DNA from: Agreia bicolorata | GTDB taxonomy: Bacteria > Actinomycetota > Actinomycetes > Actinomycetales > Microbacteriaceae | Assembly (NCBI RefSeq): GCF_000938265.1 | Contig: NZ_JYFC01000010.1 | Span: 1 to 64,000, forward strand | Direction of reading: 5' to 3' | DNA: 64,000 bases | Part shown: positions 15,503 to 24,919 of the stretch, piece by piece | How positions within the stretch are numbered: the stretch's first letter is position 1 | Layout: each line of letters begins with the position of its first letter | Translations under genes and position numbers: made by a program | Notes under the pieces: generated by a model | What the model saw: only the letters and a program-made list of their open reading frames with translations | Told to the model about the DNA's origin: nothing | The model's database searches: none

Positions 15503-16225
15503 TCAACCCGGCGACACTGTCGGGGGTCTGCGCCCCTCGTCCATCAGCTCCATACCCAGCACGACCGTCACCTGCACGACAAGCCCGACGTCGTATCTGT
15601 CCTTGAAGAACAGTCTTCCGTGCGCGTCCGCCATCTTGAAGTGTGCTCGGCTGGTCCCCTCCACGTATTGCGAGACGCAGGGAACCGCCAGTACGGCGGA
15701 TTCCCCCGGTAGTGTCGTCGGAACTGGTACCCGCTGAGGAGTCGTTATCAGGCCGACGCCGGCCGGACTTCCCACTCGCTGCAGATATCTGCCGTGCCAG
15801 CCGAATTTGCCCGTGTTGATGATGGTCCATGTCTTCACGAAGTGATGACCTCGGGGCATCAGCGTGCCGTCCGGGATGGTCTCCTCGAGGAACCAGGACT
15901 CGTCGTCATCCGAAGCATCCGGGGCCGCGTCGATGCTCGGGACGGACCTAGACATCTTTGCCGCCCGCTTCTCCGACAGAACTCCCTCGTACCGAGACAC
16001 GATGAGTCCCTCCGCGCGCAGTACCTCGTCGATCCGGCATATCAGCTGCTCGCTTGGAACCTCACTGCCGGTCTCTGCCCCGTAGATCGTCGTCCGACTG
16101 CATCCGCTCGCAGTTGCCAGTTCCGTCGCCGTCATCCGTCGCCGTTCCCGCCAGTATCGGATTTCGACACCAAGGTGCTGCGCCGCAGTGACCGGTGCCG
16201 GCAGTGCCTTCTGCGGCCGAGCCAT
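15503..16225 (-). CDS. XRE-type HTH regulator with NBR1-Ig-like domain
   Basis: A 240-residue protein. Residues 18-75 form an XRE-type helix-turn-helix (IRYWRERRRMTATELATASG, then CSRTTIYGAETGS). After a Ser/Asp-rich linker, residues about 112-225 match the NBR1 Ig-like fold: GHHFVKTWTIINTGKFGW as the first strands with the conserved tryptophans and NTG, a central VPVPTTLPGES, and the closing ADAHGRLFFKDRYDV. In eukaryotes this fold is found in the autophagy receptor NBR1; bacterial versions joined to HTH domains are known mainly from Actinobacteria and their role is unclear. It is divergent from a secreted DUF2690-type protein and is probably its regulator. Confidence 0.75.
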   Translation of the reverse strand: MARPQKALPAPVTAAQHLGVEIRYWRERRRMTATELATASGCSRTTIYGAETGSEVPSEQLICRIDEVLRAEGLIVSRYEGVLSEKRAAKMSRSVPSIDAAPDASDDDESWFLEETIPDGTLMPRGHHFVKTWTIINTGKFGWHGRYLQRVGSPAGVGLITTPQRVPVPTTLPGESAVLAVPCVSQYVEGTSRAHFKMADAHGRLFFKDRYDVGLVVQVTVVLGMELMDEGRRPPTVSPG

Positions 16226-16326
16226 GCGTTTCCCCCTGCTCGAGTTTGACGGGTATTCGCCCTCAAATTAGCCGGTTCTTCACACTATGGGAAGCCGCTA
16301 TTAGGCGGGAAACCGAAGGGACCAAG

Positions 16327-16821
16327 ATGATCACTCGTTCGCGCGGTCGATGGACTGCGACAACCATCCTCACCACAACGCTGCTCGCCCTGACAATGAC
16401 GCTCGGCGCCGCTATGCCAGCGTCCGCCAGCCCTGCCGATCACGGCCGCGACCCGTCCGTCGGCTACGGCGGGGCCGCACCGTGCAACAGCAATGCCAGC
16501 CGGATCGGCTCCCGACCAGTTGAGAATGAATACGGGCAGACGGTCGCCACTGTCGACATCTACTACTCCTACTCATGCCAGACGAACTGGATCCGCGTCT
16601 CCGGTAACCCGGCCGGCGGAAATACCGTGAAGGACATCCGCACCGCAGGTGGTTCGTGGTTGCCGACCGAGATCGATTACGGGAGTGGATCGAGCTACAG
16701 CATGCAGGTCTACGCCCCCGGCACGTCATGCATCAATTTCCAGGTTCACCTCTATTACCCGTCGGGGGCGAGCTATGGGGAAACCTACAACGCGGGGTCC
16801 ACGTATCAAACCGTATGCTGA
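16327..16821 (+). CDS. Secreted DUF2690-type protein
   Basis: A 164-residue exported protein. The signal peptide runs to about AMPASA (residue 37). The mature part has four cysteines and the DUF2690 landmarks: VATVDIYYSYSCQTNWIRV (family form: a strand, then YSxxCxTNWxRV) and SMQVYAPGTSCINF. Two disulfides are likely. DUF2690 proteins are common in Streptomyces and related genera, often next to or fused with HTH domains, and their function is unknown. The start at 16327 follows an AAGGGA ribosome-binding site. The divergent neighbour is the XRE-NBR1-Ig regulator, 101 bp away. Confidence 0.75.
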   Translation: MITRSRGRWTATTILTTTLLALTMTLGAAMPASASPADHGRDPSVGYGGAAPCNSNASRIGSRPVENEYGQTVATVDIYYSYSCQTNWIRVSGNPAGGNTVKDIRTAGGSWLPTEIDYGSGSSYSMQVYAPGTSCINFQVHLYYPSGASYGETYNAGSTYQTVC

Positions 16822-16966
16822 ACGGATGTGACGGGCCGCGACGTCAGTAGCGCCGCATTCACGTCGCGACAGCGCGAATCCCGTGTCCTCACCCTCGGGT
16901 TGGTCACGGGATTTTCGTGCTGCCGTAGTTGCGCAATGCGCCGGCGGAGCAACAACCGAGCCGCGG

Positions 16967-16992
16967 CGTTCCCCGAGCTTGTCGAAGAGCGG
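16967..16992. repeat. GTTCCC..GAGC.TGTCGAAG palindromic repeat, diverged copy
   Basis: CGTTCCCCGAGCTTGTCGAA matches the repeat units at 45903 and 48557 with few differences. It lies in the 175-bp gap before the quinone oxidoreductase stop, which otherwise shows no gene. Confidence 0.6.
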
Positions 16993-16996
16993 CCTG

Positions 16997-17974
16997 CTAG
17001 CGGAATTGCAGCAGGATCTTTCCCATGTGAGCGCTCGACTCCATGCGACGATGCGCGTCGGTAGCCTGGTCGGGCGTGAACACGCTGTCGACAGTCGGCT
17101 TCACCAGCCCCTGCTCGATGAGCGGCCAGACCGACTCGCGCACCGATGCGATGATCGCGGCACGCTCGGCCAGCGGCCTGGCCCGCAAGGTCGTCGCCCA
17201 GACGCGCCCGCGCTTGATCATGAGCGAGCCCACGTTGAATGAGCTCGTGTCGCCACTCTGATTCGCGATCACCATGACGCGACCACCGACCGCCAGGGCC
17301 CGGATGTCGCGGCCGATGTAGTCACCGCCCACCATGTCGAGGATCACGTCGACGCCCGTTCCGCCCATCTCGTGGTTGACGACCTCCACGAAGTCCTGCT
17401 CTCGGTAATTGATGCCGATCGCTCCGAGCTGCTCGGCGAACGCGACCTTCTCGGCCGACCCCACCGTTGCGAAGACTCGAGATCCCCGTGCCGCGGCGAT
17501 CTGGATGGCCATGGCCCCGATACCGCTCGATCCCCCGTGAACCAGAAAGGCCTCGGTCGACGACAGCTCGGCGCTCATGAACACATTCGACCAGACGGTG
17601 GCGGCCACCTCGGGTAGCGCTGCGGCGTCGAGCAGCGAGACGCCTGCGGGTACGGGAAGAACGAGACCCTGATCGACGACTGCACGCTCGGCGTAACCGC
17701 CGCCGGGAAGCAGCGCGCAGACCTCGTCGCCGACGCGCCACTCCGAGACGTCGTCACCCGTAGCGCTGACGATGCCCGACACCTCGAGGCCAGGCCAGAG
17801 CGGGGCACCGGATGGCGGCGGGTAGCTGCCCCGACGCTGCGAGATGTCGGCGCCGTTGACGCCGGCACCCACAACGTCGATGCGCACATCCGATGGTCCG
17901 ACGGGAGGCTCGATGACCTCGGCGACCGTCAGCACCGACGGATCACCGAATTGAGGAAGAGTAATGGCTCGCAT
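16997..17974 (-). CDS. NAD(P)H:quinone oxidoreductase, zinc-independent MDR type
   Basis: A 325-residue medium-chain dehydrogenase/reductase. The N-terminal catalytic domain has GAGVNGADISQRRGSYP, in which the zinc-binding cysteines of alcohol dehydrogenases are absent, and WRVGDEVCALLPGGGYAE. The nucleotide-binding site is HGGSSGIGAMAIQIA near residue 150. The C-terminus ends AHRRMESSAHMGKILLQ, as in human TP53I3-like and PIG3-type quinone reductases. It would transfer electrons from NADPH to quinones or other activated carbonyls. The gene precedes no obvious partner; a SulP transporter lies 9 bp upstream in the same direction, so they may be co-transcribed. Confidence 0.85.
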   Translation of the reverse strand: MRAITLPQFGDPSVLTVAEVIEPPVGPSDVRIDVVGAGVNGADISQRRGSYPPPSGAPLWPGLEVSGIVSATGDDVSEWRVGDEVCALLPGGGYAERAVVDQGLVLPVPAGVSLLDAAALPEVAATVWSNVFMSAELSSTEAFLVHGGSSGIGAMAIQIAAARGSRVFATVGSAEKVAFAEQLGAIGINYREQDFVEVVNHEMGGTGVDVILDMVGGDYIGRDIRALAVGGRVMVIANQSGDTSSFNVGSLMIKRGRVWATTLRARPLAERAAIIASVRESVWPLIEQGLVKPTVDSVFTPDQATDAHRRMESSAHMGKILLQFR

Positions 17975-17983
17975 GCCGCGAGT

Positions 17984-19483
17984 CTACGAGCCGAGACGGC
18001 CCGACAGGCGCGTGTGGAGCGCGCGGCTGCGGCCATCCAGCCCCTCGAAGGTGACGGTCACACCGTGCTGGCGGTACTTGTTCTCGACAGAGTCGAGTGC
18101 TGCCACGGTCGACGCATCCCAGATCTGGGCCGCGCCGAAGTCGACCACGACCGTCGACGGATCGGTCGCATACGAGAATCGCTCGACCAGGTCGTTGCTG
18201 CTTCCGAAGAAGAGCGGCCCGTGCACGGCGTAGCGCGCAGACTCGCCGTCGCCCGAGACGACCCGGTCGACCCGGATGACGTGGGCCACCCTGCGCGCGA
18301 ACAGCACCATCGCGAGCACCACGCCCACGAGCACGCCGAGCGCGAGGTTGCCTGTGGCGACGACGACCACGACCGTGATGACCATCACGAGCGTCTCCGG
18401 CACGGGCATCCGGCGCAGTGTCGCGGGGCGCAGGCTGTGCCAGTCGACGGTGGTGATGGCCACGATCATCATGACCGCCGCGAGCGCCACCATCGGGATC
18501 TGCGCCATGAGGTCGCTGAGCAGGGTCACGAGGGCGAGAAGAACGAGACCGGCGACGAAGGTCGAAATGCGGGTTCGAGCGCGACCCATCTTGACGTTCA
18601 CCACGGTCTGGCCGATCATGGCGCATCCGGCGATGCCACCGTAGAAGCCGGCGAGAATGTTGGCGACGCCGAGCGCCCAGGACTCGCGGCTCTTGTGTGA
18701 GCGGGTCTCGGTGATGTCGTCGACGAGCTTCGCGGTGAGGAGAGTCTCCATCAGACCGACAAACGCGACGCTGAGCGCGGTGGGCCAGATGAGCTGCAGC
18801 GTCTCGAGGTTCAGCGGGGCGAGGAACGGCGTGATCCCGGGCAGCGCGCCGCCGATGTCGCCCTCATCGCCGACGTTCGGAACACTCAGGTGCGCGATCA
18901 TCACGATCGCGGTGACCACGACGATGGCGACCAGGGGCGCGGGCACCGCCGTCGTGAAGCGCGGCAGGATCAGGATGATCGCGACCGTGAGCGCGAACAG
19001 CGGGTACACGAGCCAGGGCACGCCGAGCAGGTGCGGCACCTGGGCAACGAAGATCAGGATGCCGAGGGCGTTGACGAATCCGATCATCACCGAACGGGGG
19101 ATGAACCGCATCAGCCGGGCGAGGCCGAGTGCGCCGAACACGATCTGCACGATGCCGGCGAGGATGATCGCCGGCAGCAGGTACTCGACGCCGTGGTCCT
19201 TGACCAGGGGCGCGACCACGAGCGCGACCGAACCGGCCGCGGCGGTGACCATAGCTGGTCGCCCGCCGAGGATCGACATGGTGATGGCCAGAACGATGGA
19301 TGCGACGAGGCTCACCTTGGGATCGACACCGGCGATCACCGAGAACGAGATGACCTCGGGAATCAGCGCCAGCGTCGTGACGATTCCGGCGAGCACCTCA
19401 CGGCTCAGGAGCCTCGGCGAGCGGAGCGCCTGGAGTGTCGTCACTTCGAGCTGAGGGGCGGTAGATCCGGGGAGCGCTGGCAC
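17984..19483 (-). CDS. SulP-family inorganic anion transporter with STAS domain
   Basis: A 499-residue transporter. About 10-12 membrane helices span residues 30-390; the SulP landmarks are LSREVLAGIVTTLALIPEVISFSVIAG at the start and GFYGGIAGCAMIGQTVVNV in the middle. A cytoplasmic STAS domain covers about 405-499 (VVVDFGAAQIWDASTVAALDSV). Family substrates include sulfate, bicarbonate, molybdate and C4-dicarboxylates; there is no adjacent sulfur gene or carbonic anhydrase to decide. The protein is on the short side for SulP. Confidence 0.85.
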   Translation of the reverse strand: MPALPGSTAPQLEVTTLQALRSPRLLSREVLAGIVTTLALIPEVISFSVIAGVDPKVSLVASIVLAITMSILGGRPAMVTAAAGSVALVVAPLVKDHGVEYLLPAIILAGIVQIVFGALGLARLMRFIPRSVMIGFVNALGILIFVAQVPHLLGVPWLVYPLFALTVAIILILPRFTTAVPAPLVAIVVVTAIVMIAHLSVPNVGDEGDIGGALPGITPFLAPLNLETLQLIWPTALSVAFVGLMETLLTAKLVDDITETRSHKSRESWALGVANILAGFYGGIAGCAMIGQTVVNVKMGRARTRISTFVAGLVLLALVTLLSDLMAQIPMVALAAVMMIVAITTVDWHSLRPATLRRMPVPETLVMVITVVVVVATGNLALGVLVGVVLAMVLFARRVAHVIRVDRVVSGDGESARYAVHGPLFFGSSNDLVERFSYATDPSTVVVDFGAAQIWDASTVAALDSVENKYRQHGVTVTFEGLDGRSRALHTRLSGRLGS

Positions 19484-19586
19484 CGGAACAGCCTACGCAA
19501 CCGCGGGCGCACTGAGGGGCGGAGAGTGGTCGCTACGATCGGCGATGAAGCGGCCATACCCCGCACCTCAGCGCGCGACCCTGCGG

Positions 19587-20552
19587 CTAGCGCTGCACCG
19601 GGTCGACGCTGGGGCTGTGAAACGCCAGCAGATCGGAGCGTGTAGGTGCCGCCTCCCAGTCTCCGTCGCCCGTGCAGGCGAGCGCGCCGCACGCGATCGC
19701 CGTATCGATGCGATGCTCGATGCTCGACCCCCGAGCGGTCTCCGCAAGCCACCCGGCGACGAACGCGTCGCCAGCGCCCACAGTGTCGACGACGTCCACG
19801 CGCAAAGCGTCCCGGCGCACCCGCTCGTCGCGCTCGGATGCGATCGCGCCGCGATCCCCCAGCTTGATCACCGCGCATGTGCTGCCCATGGCGCGGATCG
19901 CGTCGAGTTGCGCTTCCGGATCGGTGACGCCCGTGAACAGCGCCGCCTCATCGTCGCCCGCGAAGACGATGTCGGCGCGGGCCGCGAGCTCTCGATACGC
20001 GGCGCCCGGGTCGCGCCCATCGCGCCAGAGGGCGCTGCGGTGGTTCACGTCGAACGAGACGAGAACCCCCGCAGCATGCGCCCGATCGATCGCGGCATGC
20101 ACGGCGCCGAGAGGGCCCTCGCCGAGACCCGCTGAGATTCCCGTGACATGCAGGATGCGCGCGCGCTCGACGAGACCTTCGGCAAGGTCGGCGGCCGCGA
20201 GTCGGCTGCCGGCCTGCACAGACCGGTAGTACGAGACACGGGATGCGCCGGCACGCGGCCGCTCCTTGAGCATCATCGCGGTAGCGGCGTTCTCGTCGAT
20301 CGCCGCGTGAACCTCGACGCCTTCGGCGCGAATCTCCCTGAGAATGAGCTCGCCGATGCCATCCGCCCCGACGCGGCCTGCCCATCCAGCAGCGCCGCCG
20401 AGCCGTGCCACGCCGATCGCAACGTTGCTCTCGGCGCCGCCGAAACCGAGCCGCAGCGCGCGCACATGAGCGAGCTTGCCGGGGCTCTCCGGAACGAGAA
20501 GCCCGAGCGACTCGCCGATGCAGAGCACGTCAAGCTGCTGGAGTTCGCTCAT
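19587..20552 (-). CDS. kdgK: 2-keto-3-deoxygluconate kinase (PfkB family)
   Basis: A 321-residue sugar kinase. The first PfkB signature region FGGAESNVAIGVARLG lies near residue 37, and the second, VDTVGAGDAFVAGW, near residue 256 supplies the catalytic aspartate and anion hole. The opening CIGESLGLLVPE is the form seen in KDG kinases. It would phosphorylate 2-keto-3-deoxygluconate to KDPG, the substrate of the aldolase encoded directly upstream. Its ATG overlaps the aldolase stop by one base (TGATG). It is the last gene of the six-gene catabolic operon, and the specific substrate is assigned from that context. Confidence 0.85.
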   Translation of the reverse strand: MSELQQLDVLCIGESLGLLVPESPGKLAHVRALRLGFGGAESNVAIGVARLGGAAGWAGRVGADGIGELILREIRAEGVEVHAAIDENAATAMMLKERPRAGASRVSYYRSVQAGSRLAAADLAEGLVERARILHVTGISAGLGEGPLGAVHAAIDRAHAAGVLVSFDVNHRSALWRDGRDPGAAYRELAARADIVFAGDDEAALFTGVTDPEAQLDAIRAMGSTCAVIKLGDRGAIASERDERVRRDALRVDVVDTVGAGDAFVAGWLAETARGSSIEHRIDTAIACGALACTGDGDWEAAPTRSDLLAFHSPSVDPVQR

Positions 20553-21175
20553 CAGACGAGCTCCACCGAGGCGGCCGCCCGCGCCGCGGCCGCAACGGCG
20601 TCGACCCCGTCAGAGGCTGTCGCCGTGATCCAACTACCGCTGGCGGCGAAGACGGCCGGATGCGCCAGGTGCTCAGCCAGATTGTCCTGCCGTATCCCTC
20701 CCGAGGGCATAAAGCGCACCTCGCGATAGACATCTGCATATGCCGACAGCAGTTTCAACCCGCCGAAATTTCCGGCAGGAAAGAGCTTCACATGGCTCAG
20801 GCCCATGCCCATGGCCGCCTGCACCTCGGTCGGCGTGAGCACGCCGGGCACGATCGGCACCCCGGCGTCGCTCACGAAACGCACGACATCGGCGTCGAGT
20901 CCCGGAGTCACGATGAAGCCCGCGCCGGCGTCGAGAGCGTCGCGGGCCTGGTCGACCGACAGCACCGTTCCAGCCCCGACCAGCAGATCTCCGCGCTCGG
21001 CAAGGCGTCGCACGGCGCCTAGACCATGGATGCCGCGGAGCGCCACCTCGACGACCGGCAGGCCGCCGGCGGTGAGCCCCTCGCCGATGATGTCGACGTG
21101 CGCCGGATCGGCGATGGATGCCAGCGGCACGACGTGGTGGTCGGCCAGCGCCCCCAGCCCGCTCTCACCAGTCAT
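20552..21175 (-). CDS. eda: KDPG aldolase
   Basis: A 207-residue class I aldolase that splits 2-keto-3-deoxy-6-phosphogluconate into pyruvate and glyceraldehyde 3-phosphate. The TIM-barrel active-site landmarks are present: glutamate in [33 protein letters not shown], and the Schiff-base lysine in HVKLFPAG, followed by FMPSGGI for the phosphate. ATG 21175 (MTGESG) is preferred; ATG 21187 would add four residues. Either way the start lies inside the end of manD, so the genes are coupled. A galactonate-type KDPGal aldolase is a less likely alternative given the mannonate dehydratase next door. Confidence 0.85.
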   Translation of the reverse strand: MTGESGLGALADHHVVPLASIADPAHVDIIGEGLTAGGLPVVEVALRGIHGLGAVRRLAERGDLLVGAGTVLSVDQARDALDAGAGFIVTPGLDADVVRFVSDAGVPIVPGVLTPTEVQAAMGMGLSHVKLFPAGNFGGLKLLSAYADVYREVRFMPSGGIRQDNLAEHLAHPAVFAASGSWITATASDGVDAVAAAARAAASVELV

Positions 21176-22406
21176 GAACGGTTCCATCCGTCAGACGATT
21201 CACGGGCAGGTACGCCTTCGTGTAGTCGAATGCCGCTGCGGCCTCCTCGTCGAGCTCGACGCCCAGTCCGGGCTGCTCGCCCGGGTGCAGGAATCCGTCA
21301 TCGAAGGTGAAGGAGGTGCGGAACACCTCGAGGGTCTGAGCGTTGTGCGGCATGTACTCCTGGATGCCGAAGTTGTTGATGGCGAGGTCCAGGTGCAGGG
21401 CCGCCGCCATGCCGATGGGCGAGATATCGGTCGGGCCGTGGATTCCGGACTTGATCCCGTAGATCGCCGCGAAGTCGAGCAGCTTCTTCATGGCCGTGAT
21501 TCCGCCGGTGTGGGTCACCGCCGAGCGCACGTAGTCGATCAGACGCTCGGTGATCAGCGTCTGATAGTCGTAGACGGTGTTGAAGACCTCGCCGATCGCC
21601 AGCGGGGTCGTCGAGTGCTGACGCACAAGCCGCAGTGCCGTCTGGTCCTCGCCGGGAGTGCAGTCCTCGAGCCAGAAGAGCTTGTACGGCTCGATGTCCT
21701 TGGCGAATCTCGCCGCCTCGATGGGCGACATGCGGTGATGGCCGTCGTGCAGAATCCGCAGCTCCGAGCCGAAGTCCTCCCTGATCTTGCCGAAGACAGA
21801 CGGCATGTGCGCAAGGTACGCGTGTGTGTCCCACATCTCTTCAGACGGGGCCGTCGCCGCGGACCCGTCGGCGGCGCGCTTCGCGGGCTCATAGTCGTAG
21901 CGCACACCAGGGCCCGCCGCCGAGACTCCGTAGACCTGGCCGAGCCCGGGCACCCCGGTCTGCACGCGCACGGCCGTGAAGCCCAGTTCCTTGTAGCCGG
22001 TGATCGCGTTGGCGAGCGCCGAGTAGTCAGTGCCGGATGCGTGCGCGTAAGCGCGGATCCGGCTTCGGCTTGCGCCGCCGAGCAGCTGGTACAGCGGCAC
22101 GCCGGCTCTCTTCGCCTTGATGTCCCACAGCGCCATGTCGACCGCTGCGATGGCAGCCATCGTCACCGGCCCGCGACGCCAGTACGGCCCGCGATAAAGG
22201 TACTGCCAGGTGTCTTCGATGCGTTCCTCGTCGCGCCCGATCAGGGTGGATGCGACGTGATCGCCGAGGTACGACGCGACGGCGAGTTCGCGACCGTTGA
22301 GCGTCGCATCCCCCCAGCCGACGATGCCGTCGCTCGTCGTGATCTTCAGGGTCACGAAATTTCTGCCTGGGCTGGTAATCAGCACATCAGCTCGTTCGAT
22401 GCTCAT
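21165..22406 (-). CDS. manD: Mannonate dehydratase of the enolase superfamily (ManD)
   Basis: A 413-residue enzyme that would dehydrate D-mannonate to 2-keto-3-deoxygluconate. The capping domain has [20 protein letters not shown] and [20 protein letters not shown]. The barrel carries the metal ligands and bases of the ManD group: [42 protein letters not shown] and [10 protein letters not shown]. The tyrosine loop VYGVS is also present. The ManD subgroup includes highly active mannonate dehydratases and low-efficiency members that work in other acid-sugar pathways, so the in vivo substrate rests on the operon: a UxuB-like reductase, an idonate/gulonate dehydrogenase, KDG kinase and KDPG aldolase. 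Confidence 0.9.
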   Translation of the reverse strand: MSIERADVLITSPGRNFVTLKITTSDGIVGWGDATLNGRELAVASYLGDHVASTLIGRDEERIEDTWQYLYRGPYWRRGPVTMAAIAAVDMALWDIKAKRAGVPLYQLLGGASRSRIRAYAHASGTDYSALANAITGYKELGFTAVRVQTGVPGLGQVYGVSAAGPGVRYDYEPAKRAADGSAATAPSEEMWDTHAYLAHMPSVFGKIREDFGSELRILHDGHHRMSPIEAARFAKDIEPYKLFWLEDCTPGEDQTALRLVRQHSTTPLAIGEVFNTVYDYQTLITERLIDYVRSAVTHTGGITAMKKLLDFAAIYGIKSGIHGPTDISPIGMAAALHLDLAINNFGIQEYMPHNAQTLEVFRTSFTFDDGFLHPGEQPGLGVELDEEAAAAFDYTKAYLPVNRLTDGTVHDW

Positions 22407-22449
22407 CTGCTCGGTCCTTTCGTGGATGCGCGGGGCGAGGTCGGGTGGG

Positions 22450-23841
22450 TCAGATCGCGTCGCGCGGATCGGTCAGGTCGCGGCCGGCGACCTCGGGCAT
22501 CCAGAGAGATGCGAAAAGGGCGCACAGCGTGAAGATGCCGAGCATGATGATGATCGGAATGAACGATCCTGTGACTGCCGATACCCACGCCGCAGCGATG
22601 ACAGGGCCGGCACCCGTCGCAATGATCGCGGCGATCTCTCGCGCCATGGCCGTGTAGGTGTAGCGGTTCCTCGACCCGAACAGTTCAGGAAGAGTGAGGT
22701 TCTCGAGCGAGGCGAAGGTCATCACGGCGAGGTTGTGCAGCACGACATAGCCGACGAAGACCTGCCACGTCTCCTTGCTGCTGATCATGAGGATCGTGGG
22801 CACGATGACGATCAGGGCGATGACCGCCCACACGGTGTACATACGCTTGCGGCCGAAGCGGTCTCCCAGCCAGCCCGACAGCGGCACCGTGATGAAGGCG
22901 ACCAGCGACGACACGATGACGGCGTTGACGCCGATGGAGCGATCCAGCAGCAGGACAACCGTGATGTAGCTGATCAGGTAGGTCTGGATGAGCCCGGAGT
23001 TGCCGGCCTGGCCGAAGCGAAGCATCAGAGCAATGGCGAATGCCTTGATCGGCTTGCGCTCCATGGCCTCCAGCGCTCGCATGTTGCCGGTCTCGGTCGC
23101 GAGCTCGATCGTCTCCTTCTTCGACAGCGCCTTGCCGTCGACGACATCGTCGCGCTCTTCGAAGACCGGGCTCTCCTTGAGGTTGAACCGCACCCAGATG
23201 GCGAAGAGCATGATCACGGCACTGCCGAGGAACGGGATGCGCCACGCCCATTCGATGACCTCCTGCTCGCTGTAGGCCACGAGCAGAATCGCCCAGATGC
23301 CGGATGCCAACAGCGTGCCGCAGTTGGTTCCCAGCGCAACGAGCGAAGCGATGATGCCGCGCCGCTTGGCGGGAGCGTATTCGGCGAGCATCACGCCGGC
23401 GCCAGAGATCTCCGCACCCGCTCCGAAGCCCTGCAGAATGCGCAGCACGACGAGCAGGATCGGCGCGAGGATGCCTACCTGGCCGTACGTGGGCAGCACG
23501 CCGATGAGAGTGGTCGACAACCCCATAAGAAGGATCGTGTAGAAGAGAACCTTTGTGCGGCCCGTCTTATCTCCCAAGCGGGCGAAGAAGAATGCACCCA
23601 CCGGGCGAGCGACGTAGCCGACGCCATAGGTGGCCATGGCCGCGACCACAGCGATGGCGGGGTTCTCGTTCGAGAAGAAGAGATCGGCGAACACGAGTGC
23701 GGCCGCCAGCGAATACAGCTGGTAGTCCATGAACTCGAGCGCGGTGCCGAGCCAGCCCGAGATGGCGGCTCTGACGAGATCGCCTACCGATCTCTTCGAG
23801 GTGGGGTCGGCCGCAGTGGCCGTGGCGGGTGTGTGAGACAT
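22450..23841 (-). CDS. MFS transporter of the metabolite:H+ symporter (MHS) family
   Basis: A 463-residue permease with twelve predicted helices. MHS landmarks are [29 protein letters not shown] in helix 1, [21 protein letters not shown] in loop 2-3 and the long hydrophilic stretch in the middle ([21 protein letters not shown]). Relatives import organic acids such as citrate, alpha-ketoglutarate, proline/betaine or shikimate with protons. Placed between the dehydrogenase and manD genes in one direction, it is the likely uptake system for the acid sugar degraded by this operon. Confidence 0.85.
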   Translation of the reverse strand: MSHTPATATAADPTSKRSVGDLVRAAISGWLGTALEFMDYQLYSLAAALVFADLFFSNENPAIAVVAAMATYGVGYVARPVGAFFFARLGDKTGRTKVLFYTILLMGLSTTLIGVLPTYGQVGILAPILLVVLRILQGFGAGAEISGAGVMLAEYAPAKRRGIIASLVALGTNCGTLLASGIWAILLVAYSEQEVIEWAWRIPFLGSAVIMLFAIWVRFNLKESPVFEERDDVVDGKALSKKETIELATETGNMRALEAMERKPIKAFAIALMLRFGQAGNSGLIQTYLISYITVVLLLDRSIGVNAVIVSSLVAFITVPLSGWLGDRFGRKRMYTVWAVIALIVIVPTILMISSKETWQVFVGYVVLHNLAVMTFASLENLTLPELFGSRNRYTYTAMAREIAAIIATGAGPVIAAAWVSAVTGSFIPIIIMLGIFTLCALFASLWMPEVAGRDLTDPRDAI

Positions 23842-23914
23842 GGGTGGTACTCCTTCGGACCAGAGTGAGAAACGTGAGGATGACGAGTGTTAGGCAGGGA
23901 GAGAAGAGGACTTC

Positions 23915-24919
23915 TCAGAACTCGAGGAGCACCTTCGACGACAGCGACGAGTCGCGGGCGAGGGCGAATGCCTCGACCGAGTTCTGAGCGGATACGACGT
24001 GGGTGACGACGGCGTCGAGACGATCGCTCTCGGCGAGAAGCGCGACAGCGTCGTCGATCTCGCTCGAGAATCGGAATGCGCCTCGCAGCGTGAGTTCCTT
24101 CGCCAGCATGGGCGCCAGATTGACGGCGATCTCGGCGTTCGGAAGCATGCCGACCTGCACGATCGTGCCCGCCCGACGCGTCGCACGAACCGCCTGCGTC
24201 AGTGCCACCGGCGCCCCCGAGCATTCGAAGACGACATCGTAGGTCTCGTCTGCGATGGAGTCGCGACCGACGAGCAGCAGCTCATCGGCGCCCAAGGAGC
24301 TCGCACGCTGCAGTGCTTCGTTCCTCACGTCGCTCGCGCTGACCGTCTGTGCCCCGGCGCGCACAGCGGCGGCGAGCACGAGCAGACCGATCGGACCCGC
24401 CCCGATGACGAGTACGCGACCGCCCGCGACTCCGTCGGCGAGGCTCACGGCGTGCAGGGCGACCGCGAGTGGCTCGGCCAAGGCGGCGCGTTGGAGCGGA
24501 AGCCCATCCGGCAGCACCCGCACCATGCCTTCATCGACGATGAGGTACTCGGCCGCACCGCCCTGACGATGCGGCGTCGCCGCGGCACTGCCCAGGTAGT
24601 CGCCGCCGGGGCGGAGGTGGGGTCGGCTCTCGAGGCCGGCGACCTCGGCTCCGTACCGGGCCGGGTGCACAACCACCGGCGTTCCCTGCGCAAGCCGCCC
24701 GGACGGGTCGACGTCGACGACGGCCGACAGCTCGTGTCCCGGCGTCAGAGGCTCACGAATCGTGTACTCGCCATTGGCGCCGTGAAAGTAGTAGTGGAGG
24801 TCGGACCCGCAGATTCCCACGTACTTGACCCGCAGGCGAACCTGGCCCTGTGCGGGTTCAGGCTTGTCGACGTCCTCCCAGCGAATGTCTTCGGCAGCGT
24901 GGATGGCCAGCTTCTTCAT
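23915..24919 (-). CDS. L-idonate/L-gulonate 5-dehydrogenase-like zinc enzyme
   Basis: A 334-residue zinc-dependent medium-chain dehydrogenase. The catalytic-zinc cysteine and first loop are in GICGSDLHYYFHG, followed by PLTPGHELSA. The structural zinc loop is shortened: the expected cluster of four cysteines is not visible in GLESRPHLRPGGDYLGSAA. The cofactor site is VLVIGAGPIGLLVLAAAVRAG. The overall form is that of L-idonate 5-dehydrogenase and RspB-type L-gulonate 5-dehydrogenases. Together with the UxuB-like reductase whose stop overlaps its start (ATGA), it could oxidise L-gulonate to fructuronate, or L-idonate to 5-ketogluconate. Context favours the first. Confidence 0.8.
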   Translation of the reverse strand: MKKLAIHAAEDIRWEDVDKPEPAQGQVRLRVKYVGICGSDLHYYFHGANGEYTIREPLTPGHELSAVVDVDPSGRLAQGTPVVVHPARYGAEVAGLESRPHLRPGGDYLGSAAATPHRQGGAAEYLIVDEGMVRVLPDGLPLQRAALAEPLAVALHAVSLADGVAGGRVLVIGAGPIGLLVLAAAVRAGAQTVSASDVRNEALQRASSLGADELLLVGRDSIADETYDVVFECSGAPVALTQAVRATRRAGTIVQVGMLPNAEIAVNLAPMLAKELTLRGAFRFSSEIDDAVALLAESDRLDAVVTHVVSAQNSVEAFALARDSSLSSKVLLEF

